NCBI GenBank assembly: GCA_964551475.1
Contig: CAZKCI010000006.1
Location: 1-16,244 of the forward strand
DNA length: 16,244 nucleotides
Origin: CAZKCI01 sp964551475
GTDB taxonomy: Bacteria > Auribacterota > Erginobacteria > Erginobacterales > CAZKCI01
Direction: 5' to 3'
The stretch's first letter is position 1, and each line of letters opens with the position of its first letter. Positions 1 to 6,301 of this stretch are shown here, one piece after another. A model generated the notes under the pieces. It saw only the letters and a program-made list of their open reading frames with translations. It ran no database searches and was not told where the DNA came from. The position numbers and the translations under genes are program-made.

Positions 1-18
1 GCGTATCCCGATAACTCC

Positions 19-2037
19 TTATCTTACCACCGGGATGTCCCCCGTCGCCCCGAAATAGACCCGGGTCAGGTTCCGCACCGACCACATCCCCGCCCCGTCC
101 CGGAAGATGCCGGCGTCATCGATCCCGTCGCCGTCGTAGTCGGCCGGGAGTCCCCGGTCGCCCGTGGACCCGAGGTAGAACCGGGTCAGGTTCCGGATCG
201 ACCACAGGGACGAGTCCGGACGGAAGACGCCCGCCTCCCATCTCCCCGCGCCGTTGTAGTCGCCGGGGACGAGCTGGTCAGTCGACGATCCGAAGAAGAA
301 ACGGGTCAGGTTCAGAGCCGACCAGAGGCCGGTCGAGGGGCGAAAGACGGCGATGTCCTTAACATAGTCGTTGTCGTAGTAGCCGGGGACGGCTGTGTCC
401 TCCGCTCCGCCGAGGTAGACCCGGGTCGCGTTCCGGATCGACCACAGGGACGAGGAGGGGCGGAAGATCCCGGCCTCCGTCGTCCCGTTCCCGGTGTAGT
501 CTCCCGGGACGGGCTGATCGTCCGATGAGCCCAGGTAGAAGCGGGTGAGGTTCCGCACCGACCACATCCCGCTGCTCTCGCGGTAGACGGTGATGTCGGT
601 GGTCCCGTCGCCGTGGTAGTCGCCGGGGACGAGCTGGTCGGTCGAGTTCCCGAGATAGACCCGGGTCACGTTCCGGATCGACCACATGCCCGCGGACCCC
701 CGGAAGACGGCGATGTCGCTCGTCCCGTTCCCGTCGTAGTCGTGATGACCCGGCGGGCGGGCGAAAGGGAGGAGCGTGATGGTGAAGACGCCGCCCTCGC
801 TCACGTAGATGCTGGTGTTATACCCCCCGCCGTCGTCGTAGGAGAGGGCGTAGCACTGGCCGCCGATGGAGTGGCGGTGGAGGATCTTCCCGTAGTGGTG
901 GACGGGGGAATCGGGCGCGTTGGTCCCCTGGTAGAAGAGGGACTGGGTGAACCACTCCGATCCCATGAGGTGCATCGTCCCCCGCTGGATCGCGCTGTTG
1001 ATCACCGGGGCCAGGAGGCCCGTGGTGAACTCCCCGACGCCTCCGAAGATGACGTGCCCGTAGTTGCTGCCGATCTCCGTCCCGGTCGGCCAGCCGGTCG
1101 GCTTGGTCGCCCAGGCCGGCCGGGCGTATTCCTCGCCGCCGGGCGTCCAGGAGAGGTTGGTCCCCGCGGAGTTGACAACCCCGACGTAGGTCTGGGAGTT
1201 ATAGTGGAGCGTGACCGTCCGGTCCGGGATCCAGCACTGGTTCTTCACGTAGTCGTTCCAGAAGTAGCTGAAGTATTTGAAGTTGCCGTTCCAGCCCCCG
1301 CTGGCCGGGTCGATCGGCGAGGGGGCGGGGACCGCCACCTTGTCGGGCGCCACCACCCGCCAGACCATCCCCCCGGTGTCCGCCTGGACCAGGTTGTTCC
1401 GGAAGATGAGGGAGTTCGACGTCTCCTGCGTCCCCATTTCCGGGACGCTCTTAAACTCTTTGAAGATGACGTTCCGGATGCCGGGGACGCCGGTCTGGAA
1501 ACCGAAGGTGACGTGCTGGTGGGAGTTCTTGTCGACCGCCTCGAAGGTGATCGGGAGGGACCAGAAGTCGACGTTGGTGGTGTTCATGTTGATGAGGTTG
1601 GTGTCGTTGCTGTAGAACTCCACCTTGTCGTAGAGGAGGCGGTCCTGGGGGCCGTATCCCGGCTCGGTCGTCGCCGGGTCGAAGCTGAGCGCGTCGAAGT
1701 TGGAGCCGTAGGAAAAGAAGATCCTGCCGCCGTCGATTGGGGGGACGGAAAAGGCGATGCCATCGGTCGTCTCCAGGGCTTTGAGCGTGGTGGTCATGTC
1801 GGTGATGGCGCTCGACCGGGGGGTGGCATACGCCCCGGTCGACCAGTTCAGGTAGCCCGACCCGCCGGGACCGGTCCCGATCACATAGAGGTAGACCCGG
1901 TCGTTGGGAAAGCCGGACTTGTTGACGAACTTCACCGTGGCGACTCCGCCGGCCGCCGTTCGGCCGATCGTTGCCGCCGCCAGGAGGAGAACTCCCAGTG
2001 CGGCCGCTGTCTTCATGGATCTTGTGCGGAGCTTCAT
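19..2037 (-). CDS. Secreted GH64/thaumatin-like (beta-1,3-glucanase-type) protein with six FG-GAP-like repeats
   Basis: The 672-residue product starts at ATG 2037, where GGGAGAA lies about 8 bases upstream. The frame stays open to 2148, but that extension translates a hairpin repeat and precedes the signal peptide. Residues 1-30 are a signal peptide (basic start, then LGVLLLAAATIG). Residues 33-425 resemble glycoside hydrolase family 64: a start like VKFVNKSG...VYLYVIG, then GGRIFFSYGSNFDALSF (103-119), TTNVDFWSLPIT (153-164), and a closing HYGKILHRHSIGGQCYALSYDD (381-402, split here only for naming). GH64 enzymes release laminari-oligosaccharides from beta-1,3-glucan; I cannot place the catalytic Glu/Asp pair, so activity is inferred. 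Residues 433-672 are six 40-residue repeats with D-x-D-G-x-G calcium-type motifs, likely a beta-propeller-like or adhesive module. Expected location: extracellular or cell surface. The GH64-like assignment is from remembered motifs. Confidence 0.8.
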   Translation of the reverse strand: MKLRTRSMKTAAALGVLLLAAATIGRTAAGGVATVKFVNKSGFPNDRVYLYVIGTGPGGSGYLNWSTGAYATPRSSAITDMTTTLKALETTDGIAFSVPPIDGGRIFFSYGSNFDALSFDPATTEPGYGPQDRLLYDKVEFYSNDTNLINMNTTNVDFWSLPITFEAVDKNSHQHVTFGFQTGVPGIRNVIFKEFKSVPEMGTQETSNSLIFRNNLVQADTGGMVWRVVAPDKVAVPAPSPIDPASGGWNGNFKYFSYFWNDYVKNQCWIPDRTVTLHYNSQTYVGVVNSAGTNLSWTPGGEEYARPAWATKPTGWPTGTEIGSNYGHVIFGGVGEFTTGLLAPVINSAIQRGTMHLMGSEWFTQSLFYQGTNAPDSPVHHYGKILHRHSIGGQCYALSYDDGGGYNTSIYVSEGGVFTITLLPFARPPGHHDYDGNGTSDIAVFRGSAGMWSIRNVTRVYLGNSTDQLVPGDYHGDGTTDITVYRESSGMWSVRNLTRFYLGSSDDQPVPGDYTGNGTTEAGIFRPSSSLWSIRNATRVYLGGAEDTAVPGYYDNDYVKDIAVFRPSTGLWSALNLTRFFFGSSTDQLVPGDYNGAGRWEAGVFRPDSSLWSIRNLTRFYLGSTGDRGLPADYDGDGIDDAGIFRDGAGMWSVRNLTRVYFGATGDIPVVR
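22..741 (-). repeat. Six tandem 120-bp coding repeats (FG-GAP/VCBS-like)
   Basis: Six copies with an exact 120-bp period encode the C-terminal 240 residues of the GH64-like protein. Each 40-residue unit begins with a D-Y-x-G-x-G-type loop, then D/A-I/G-V/I-F-R, W-S-x-R-N-x-T-R, a Y/F-x-G turn and D-x-x-V-P-G. Units 1, 2, 3 and 6 keep a recognisable acidic/glycine loop. Unit 4 (YYDNDYVKD) and unit 5 (DYNGAGRWE) have lost it in part. There are no insertions or deletions between units. Confidence 0.9.
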
Positions 2038-2081
2038 GGCCGATTCTCCCTTGGTGTGTGCCTGTGGCTTGCCGATAATTT

Positions 2082-2117
2082 CCCCTCTCCCTTTCCGGGA
2101 GAGGGGCGGGGGTGAGG
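2082..2117 (-). repeat. CCCTCTCCC/GGGAGAGGG hairpin intergenic repeat, copy 1
   Basis: CCCCTCTCCC (2082-2091) and GGGAGAGGGG (2097-2106) form a perfect 10-bp stem with a 5-base loop, followed by CGGGGGTGAGG. Read on the minus strand this is the CCTCACCCCC...CCCCTCTCCC pattern that recurs between genes in many bacterial genomes. It lies in the presumed leader of the GH64-like gene, 45 bases before its start. A second, decayed copy is at 4305-4331. Confidence 0.75.
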
Positions 2118-2132
2118 TTTTCTTGATCTCCG

Positions 2133-2153
2133 AGAGAATCGCAATCATTCTCT
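2133..2153. promoter_or_regulatory. Inverted repeat over the GH64-gene promoter
   Basis: AGAGAAT (2133-2139) and ATTCTCT (2147-2153) are a perfect 7-bp inverted repeat with a 7-base spacer. It overlaps the proposed -10 element and start site of the minus-strand GH64-like gene, a typical place for a repressor operator. The function is inferred from position and symmetry only. Confidence 0.3.
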
Positions 2154-2172
2154 TCCGCCCACCTCACGTCAA
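2144..2172 (-). promoter_or_regulatory. Candidate sigma-70 promoter for the GH64-like gene
   Basis: On the minus strand TTGACG (2172-2167) is followed, after 17 bases, by AATGAT (2149-2144). These match the -35 and -10 consensus at 5/6 and 4/6 positions. Transcription would start near 2137 and give a leader of about 100 bases containing the hairpin repeat. Confidence 0.35.
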
Positions 2173-2315
2173 CTGCAACGTGGCGGTCGCCCGGCGGCTT
2201 CCGAAGCGACCTGCCTTCCGCCCCTGGGAGGGAAATACTGCTGCGATTTCTTGCCATAACGGATAGAGTATTGGGGAAGTCAGCCAACCAATCGAGACCA
2301 GGAGGGAGAGAAAGC

Positions 2316-3071
2316 ATGAAGCGCATGGGAGCGAGCGCGGTGGTCGGGGCCCTGCTGCTGGCGGCCGCGGGTATGGCCGGCGGGGCCGAGCCGGAGGGAT
2401 GGGAGGCCGAGATCACGCCCTATCTGTGGCTGGTGGGGCTCTCGGGCGACGTGACGGTGCGCGGCCAGAAGATCCACTTCGACCGGTCGACCAGCGACAT
2501 CCTGGCCGACGCCAAAGTGGCCGGTTCGGCGCTCAGCGTGGTCCAGTACGATCGCTTTCTCTTCTGGGGGCAGGTCGATTACTACTCGATCAGCACCAGC
2601 AAAATGGACGTGAAGGACCGGCCCCAGGGCGGGACGCTCGACACCGATGTGGTGCTCGGCGAAGCGGCCCTGGGCTACCAGATCGACGGCTGGAAGGAGG
2701 GCCAGACATTCGATCTCCTGCTCGGCCTGCGGGCCATGCACCTCAAGCATGACCTGGAGGTGTACGGGTACGGGAGTTACCAGAACGACTCAAACGCGTT
2801 CGACCCCATCCTGGTCGTGCGGCCTTTCCTTCCGCTCTTCCCGTCGAAGATCCGCGGCCTGGCCCTCAACCCGACCCTGGCCATCGGCGGCGGCGGCGAT
2901 TCGGATCTGGTCTACGAACTGTATGTCCAGCTGCAATACCAGATCTCCGAGTACGTCGTCGGGCGCCTCGGCTACCGGACGGTCGGCTACCAGGTCAGCG
3001 GCGATCGCGACGGCAACAAGCTGGATTGCCGCCTGGCGGGGTTGATGGTCGGCCTCGGCGTGACCTTCTAA
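2316..3071 (+). CDS. Outer-membrane beta-barrel protein, function unknown
   Basis: The 251-residue product starts at ATG 2316, preceded by a strong AGGAGGGAGAG ribosome-binding site; an upstream in-frame ATG at 2271 has no such site. Residues 1-23 are a signal peptide (GALLLAAAGMAGGA). The mature start, EGWEAEITPYLWLVGLSGDV, matches a common proteobacterial-type family of small barrels that open with W-E-x-E-x-T-P-Y-L-W and G-D-V-T-V. Alternating hydrophobic strands follow (for example LSVVQYDRFLFWGQVDYYSI and YELYVQLQYQIS), and the chain ends in Val-Thr-Phe, a C-terminal aromatic typical of barrels inserted by BamA. It lies divergent from the GH64-like gene across about 280 bases. Ligand or pore role cannot be read from the sequence; a porin-like or structural role is possible. 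Confidence 0.75.
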   Translation: MKRMGASAVVGALLLAAAGMAGGAEPEGWEAEITPYLWLVGLSGDVTVRGQKIHFDRSTSDILADAKVAGSALSVVQYDRFLFWGQVDYYSISTSKMDVKDRPQGGTLDTDVVLGEAALGYQIDGWKEGQTFDLLLGLRAMHLKHDLEVYGYGSYQNDSNAFDPILVVRPFLPLFPSKIRGLALNPTLAIGGGGDSDLVYELYVQLQYQISEYVVGRLGYRTVGYQVSGDRDGNKLDCRLAGLMVGLGVTF

Positions 3072-3162
3072 GATCCTCGGAATTCGGACCGGGCAGTCGT
3101 CGTCTTATCCACTGTCTGCTCGCCGGTTGTAAGACGATGGCGCTCGACCAGCCGGCTGTAAT

Positions 3163-3205
3163 CCCAAAATGATAATGTCCGCTTTTCCCAAAATAGAAAT
3201 GTCCG
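3163..3205 (+). repeat. Pair of 19-bp imperfect direct repeats, possible IS end relic
   Basis: CCCAAAATGATAATGTCCG (3163-3181) and CCCAAAATAGAAATGTCCG (3187-3205) differ at three of 19 positions and are 24 bases apart. AATGATAATGTCCG-type direct repeats recall those near the ends of some DDE-transposase insertion sequences (IS481/ISNCY-like). That is a memory-based resemblance. No transposase gene is present. Confidence 0.35.
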
Positions 3206-3375
3206 GTATCGGAATGGCTAGAATGCTCTCCGCTTACAGTAAGCGTCCGGTGATCAACTGCCTGGTGAATAGGATCGTCGTCGAAGAGGGGAGGCTGAGG
3301 ATCAAGGGCGTTATTCCACTTGAAACTATTCCGGAGGGAGTCCCCCTGGGTCGGTCGGTGTCCCTGCCTTCTTAA
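3169..3375 (+). pseudogene. Possible remnant of a serine-recombinase C terminus
   Basis: A 68-codon open frame starts inside the direct repeats and runs into the 3' end of the minus-strand dehydrogenase gene. Codons 24-51 (3238-3321) read YSKRPVINCLVNRIVVEEGR and then LRIKGVIPL. This resembles the end of large serine recombinases, where a helix with L-V-x-x-I-V-V is followed by x-I-x-G-x-I-P-L. There is no ribosome-binding site and no catalytic domain. It could be a fragment left by a lost mobile element, or chance. Confidence 0.2.
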
Positions 3376-4267
3376 TGTCGTGGCCGCCGAAGCCGGCGCG
3401 GAGAGCCGCCAGGAGCTTGTCGGAGAAGGGGGCGCTTATCCGGGAACGGAAACGCTGTTGGAGGGCGAGAGTGATCACGGGCAAAGGCACGCCCAGGTCG
3501 ACCGCCTCCTGGACCGTCCAGCGTCCCTCGCCGGAGTCGGAGACGTAGGCGGCGATCCCGGAGAGGTCGGGATTCTCGTCCAGCGCCCGGGCGATCAGGT
3601 CCAGCAGCCAGGAGCGGACCACGGAGCCGTTCCGCCAGATCTCGGCGACGGCCGCGAGGTCGAGCCGGAACTCCTCCTTGGCCCGGAGGAGCTCGAAGCC
3701 CTCGGCATAGGCGGCCATCAGGCCGTACTCGATGCCGTTGTGCACCATCTTCACGAAATGGCCCGCCCCGGCCGGCCCCACACGTCCCCAGCCCTTGTCT
3801 GGCCCCGGCGCCAGCGTGGCCAGAAGCGGGCGGATCGCTTCCACCGCGTCCGCCTCCCCGCCGACCATCAGGGAGTAGCCCTCGCTCGCCCCCCCGATCC
3901 CGCCGCTGGTCCCCACGTCGACGAAGCGGATGCCTTGGCTGCGCAGTGCGGCGGCCCGCCGCAGGGTGTCCCGATAGTTGGAGTTCCCGCCGTCGATGAT
4001 GATGTCTTTCGGGGCGAGTCGTACGGCGAGTTCCGCGATCGCCTTTTCAGTCGGCTCTCCGGCCGGGACCATCAGCCAGACCGCCCGCGGCGGCGGGAGG
4101 GCGGCCGGGATGTCGGCGAGCCTCCGGACGCCTTCGGCGCCTTTGTCTTCGGCGGCCTTGATCGTCTTCCGGTCCAGATCGAAGACCACCACCCGGTGCC
4201 CGCCCTGGAGAAGGCGGCCGGCCATGTTGGCGCCCATCTTCCCGAGTCCCACCATCGCGATATCCAT
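3326..4267 (-). CDS. gnd: 6-phosphogluconate dehydrogenase (decarboxylating), short NAD-type
   Basis: This enzyme of the pentose phosphate pathway oxidatively decarboxylates 6-phosphogluconate to ribulose 5-phosphate in the cytoplasm. The 313-residue protein starts at ATG 4267, with GGGAGAA upstream; the frame extends to 4339 only through a hairpin repeat. Visible features are the dinucleotide-binding GLGKMG (7-12), IIDGGNSNYRDT (90-101), the substrate motif SGGIGGASEG (121-130), and the catalytic Lys173 and Asn177 in HFVKMVHNGIEYG (170-182). The C-terminal helical part includes YVSDSGEGRWTVQEA (241-255). The length matches the short GntZ/YqeC-type enzymes (about 300 residues, often NAD-dependent), not the 470-residue NADP form. 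It is transcribed divergently from the phosphate transporter gene. No zwf or pgl neighbour is seen. Confidence 0.93.
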   Translation of the reverse strand: MDIAMVGLGKMGANMAGRLLQGGHRVVVFDLDRKTIKAAEDKGAEGVRRLADIPAALPPPRAVWLMVPAGEPTEKAIAELAVRLAPKDIIIDGGNSNYRDTLRRAAALRSQGIRFVDVGTSGGIGGASEGYSLMVGGEADAVEAIRPLLATLAPGPDKGWGRVGPAGAGHFVKMVHNGIEYGLMAAYAEGFELLRAKEEFRLDLAAVAEIWRNGSVVRSWLLDLIARALDENPDLSGIAAYVSDSGEGRWTVQEAVDLGVPLPVITLALQQRFRSRISAPFSDKLLAALRAGFGGHDIKKAGTPTDPGGLPPE

Positions 4268-4304
4268 CGTGTTTCTCCCGTGCTCGCTCACTTGATTATC
4301 GTCA

Positions 4305-4331
4305 TTCCCTCTCCCGAGAAGGGAGAGGAGA
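4305..4331 (-). repeat. CCCTCTCCC/GGGAGAGG hairpin intergenic repeat, copy 2 (decayed)
   Basis: CCTCTCCC (4308-4315) pairs with GGGAGAGG (4321-4328) around a GAGAA loop. The core is that of the element at 2082-2117, but the GGGGTGAGG tail is missing. Like copy 1 it sits about 40 bases before the start codon of a minus-strand gene, here gnd, inside its presumed leader. Confidence 0.6.
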
Positions 4332-4354
4332 AACACCATCGTTCTGATCCGCTT

Positions 4355-4387
4355 ATTATGTCACAAATTTCCGGGCGAGATGGTCAA
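4355..4387 (-). promoter_or_regulatory. Candidate promoter for gnd (extended -10)
   Basis: On the minus strand TGACATAAT (4363-4355) is an extended -10 element with a 5/6 hexamer match. TTGACC (4387-4382) lies upstream but 21 bases away, too far for a normal spacer, so the extended -10 would have to carry recognition. The leader would be about 80 bases and include the hairpin repeat. Confidence 0.3.
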
Positions 4388-4462
4388 CACTTTCGTTGGG
4401 CTGCCCGGCCAGACACGATGATGGCCCGCCCCAGCGCCGGCAACGCCATTCCGGCGAAAATA

Positions 4463-4502
4463 TTGCTGAAGCGGCCGGAAAAATGTTTATACTTCCGTAT
4501 AA
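4463..4502 (+). promoter_or_regulatory. Candidate promoter and TTATAC/GTATAA palindrome before the phosphate transporter
   Basis: TTGCTG (4463-4468) is followed by an AT-rich -10 region, TTATACT (4487-4493), giving TATACT at 5/6 with a TG nearby. TTATAC (4487-4492) and GTATAA (4497-4502) also form a perfect 6-bp palindrome with a TTCC spacer, directly before the ribosome-binding site GGAGG (4505-4509). Transcription would start only about 20 bases before the ATG. A protein bound at the palindrome could block initiation. Confidence 0.35.
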
Positions 4503-4517
4503 CCGGAGGGTTCCACC

Positions 4518-6278
4518 ATGATCAGCGGCCACGACCTGTTTTTCCTGCTGTCCGGCCTCTTCGGAGGCCTCGCCTTGTTCATCTGGGGCATGTCCCTGAT
4601 GAGCGACGCCCTGCGCCGTTTCGCCGGCAACCGCCTTCAGATCGTGGTCTCGGGCGTGACCAAGAACCGCCTGGTCAGCATGACGATCGGGACGGTCCTC
4701 GGGATCTTCATCCAGTCCTCGGCCACCACCGTGATGCTGGTGGGCTTCATCAACGCGGGGCTGATGACGCTGGCCCAGTCCGTCCCCCTGATGCTGGGCG
4801 CGAATATCGGGACCACGCTGGCGATGCAGCTCATCTCGCTCAAGATCAGCGAATATTGCTTCGTCGCCATCGTCATCGGGATTTTGATGCAGATGCTCGC
4901 GCCCGGCGACCGTCTGAAACAGGTGGGGACGGCGATCGTGGGCTTCGGCATCCTCCTCCTGGGCATGGACATCATGTCCAACACCATCGCGCCGCACCGC
5001 GAGCTGTTCAAGCCCATCCTCGCCGCCGCCGATGGCAGCACCTTCAAGGGTCTGGTCCTGGGGACGCTTCTGACCACGGCGATCACCGGCATCATCCAGA
5101 GTAGCGGCGCCACCATCGCCATGGGTTTCGCCCTCATCAACGCGGGCGTCTGCACCAACCTCCAGCAGGTTTACCCCATCTTCCTCGGCGCCAACATCGG
5201 GACCTGCGCCACCGCGCTCCTGGGGTCGATCGGCACCAACATCCAGGCCCGCCGCTCCGCCGTTTCGCACCTGATGTTCAACATCATCGGCGCCATCGTG
5301 GGTATCGCCGCCGCGCCCCTTTTCTACCGCTTCATCCCGATGCTCTCCCCCGGGAACGCCCCGGAGAACGTCATTCGCCAGATGGCCAACGCCAACACCA
5401 TCAAGATGGTGATCATGGCGCTCATCGTCCTGCCTTTTCCCGCTCTCTACGCACGCTTCATCGAAAGGATCATGCCCTCGCGCAAGCCGCTGCCCCAGCC
5501 GAGCTATCTCAACCTGGAGCTCCTGGCCAAGCCGGAGATGGCCATCTGGGCCGCCCTCCGGGAGCTGCAGCGCGTGACTCAGGTCTGCGCCCGGAGCTTT
5601 CGCCTCGCCTTCGAGCTGATACTGAAATCCGACGGCAAAAAGCTCGGCCAGATCAAGCGCAACGAGCAGATGGTGGACGAGATCAAGGTGGCGGCCCGCG
5701 ATTACCTCTTCCACCTGGCCAAGCGCAAGCTGACCCGCCGCCAGGCCATCATCATCCAGCACATCGAGCGTTGCATGGCCGACATCGAGCGGGTCGGCGA
5801 CCACATCGACTCCATCTCCGACACCACCACCCGCCAGCACCCGACCCCCTACCGCTTCGACCATCAGGTCCTGGAGCTCCTGACCGACCTCTACGACCGG
5901 GCCGCCCAAACGCTGAAGCTGGTGATCGAATCGCTCAACGACGATAACCGGGATTTCAAGGGGATGGCGGAAAAGATCCTCGCCGCCCGGGACGAGTACG
6001 CCGAGCGCAGCTTCCAGGCCAAGAACGACTTCCTGGACCGTATGGCCAAACACGAAATCCCGCCCCGGACCGGGATGTTCTTCAGCGAGTACGTGGCCGA
6101 TATCGACCGCCTGGTCAAGCACTCCAAGCGGATCGCCCTGGCGGAAAGAGCCCCCTATTTCTGGCTGAAGCGCTACAAGTTCGACCGCGAGAGCCCGGAG
6201 GAGCCCGATCTCCAGCCCCCGCCGGCCAGCGATCCCCACGACTTCCTGGATAAGCTCCAGAAAGAAGATACCTTTTAG
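4518..6278 (+). CDS. Na+/phosphate cotransporter family protein with PhoU-like C-terminal domain
   Basis: The 586-residue protein starts at ATG 4518 behind GGAGG. It belongs to the NptA/YjbB-type Na+/Pi symporter family, which moves phosphate with sodium across the inner membrane. The membrane half (about 1-320) contains the family's inverted repeat. QSSATT (66-71) and GANIGTT (94-100) in the first half are mirrored by QSSGAT (194-199) and GANIGT (224-229) in the second. Residues about 340-560 form a helical PhoU-like domain with the ADIERVGDH signature (421-429), thought to bind metal and couple transport to phosphate status. It is divergent from gnd and converges on the next minus-strand gene with only 23 bases between stops. 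No pho regulon gene adjoins it. Import or export direction cannot be decided here. Confidence 0.92.
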   Translation: MISGHDLFFLLSGLFGGLALFIWGMSLMSDALRRFAGNRLQIVVSGVTKNRLVSMTIGTVLGIFIQSSATTVMLVGFINAGLMTLAQSVPLMLGANIGTTLAMQLISLKISEYCFVAIVIGILMQMLAPGDRLKQVGTAIVGFGILLLGMDIMSNTIAPHRELFKPILAAADGSTFKGLVLGTLLTTAITGIIQSSGATIAMGFALINAGVCTNLQQVYPIFLGANIGTCATALLGSIGTNIQARRSAVSHLMFNIIGAIVGIAAAPLFYRFIPMLSPGNAPENVIRQMANANTIKMVIMALIVLPFPALYARFIERIMPSRKPLPQPSYLNLELLAKPEMAIWAALRELQRVTQVCARSFRLAFELILKSDGKKLGQIKRNEQMVDEIKVAARDYLFHLAKRKLTRRQAIIIQHIERCMADIERVGDHIDSISDTTTRQHPTPYRFDHQVLELLTDLYDRAAQTLKLVIESLNDDNRDFKGMAEKILAARDEYAERSFQAKNDFLDRMAKHEIPPRTGMFFSEYVADIDRLVKHSKRIALAERAPYFWLKRYKFDRESPEEPDLQPPPASDPHDFLDKLQKEDTF

Positions 6279-6301
6279 CCGGCGTCCGCGCTCCCCGTCG
6301 T

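Noticed and set aside
613..2115. 500-codon plus-strand open frame opposite the GH64-like gene
   Set aside because: Its translation is Asp/Gly/Val/Arg-rich low complexity, the usual antisense shadow in GC-rich DNA. The minus-strand reading has a signal peptide, ribosome-binding site and domain matches.
2038..2148. In-frame N-terminal extension of the GH64-like protein to ATG 2148
   Set aside because: It would translate the intergenic hairpin repeat and place the signal peptide 37 residues in. ATG 2037 has a good ribosome-binding site.
4356..6239. 627-codon minus-strand open frame opposite the phosphate transporter
   Set aside because: The product is a biased Asp/Gly/His/Arg string with no domain, while the plus strand encodes a complete, motif-bearing transporter.
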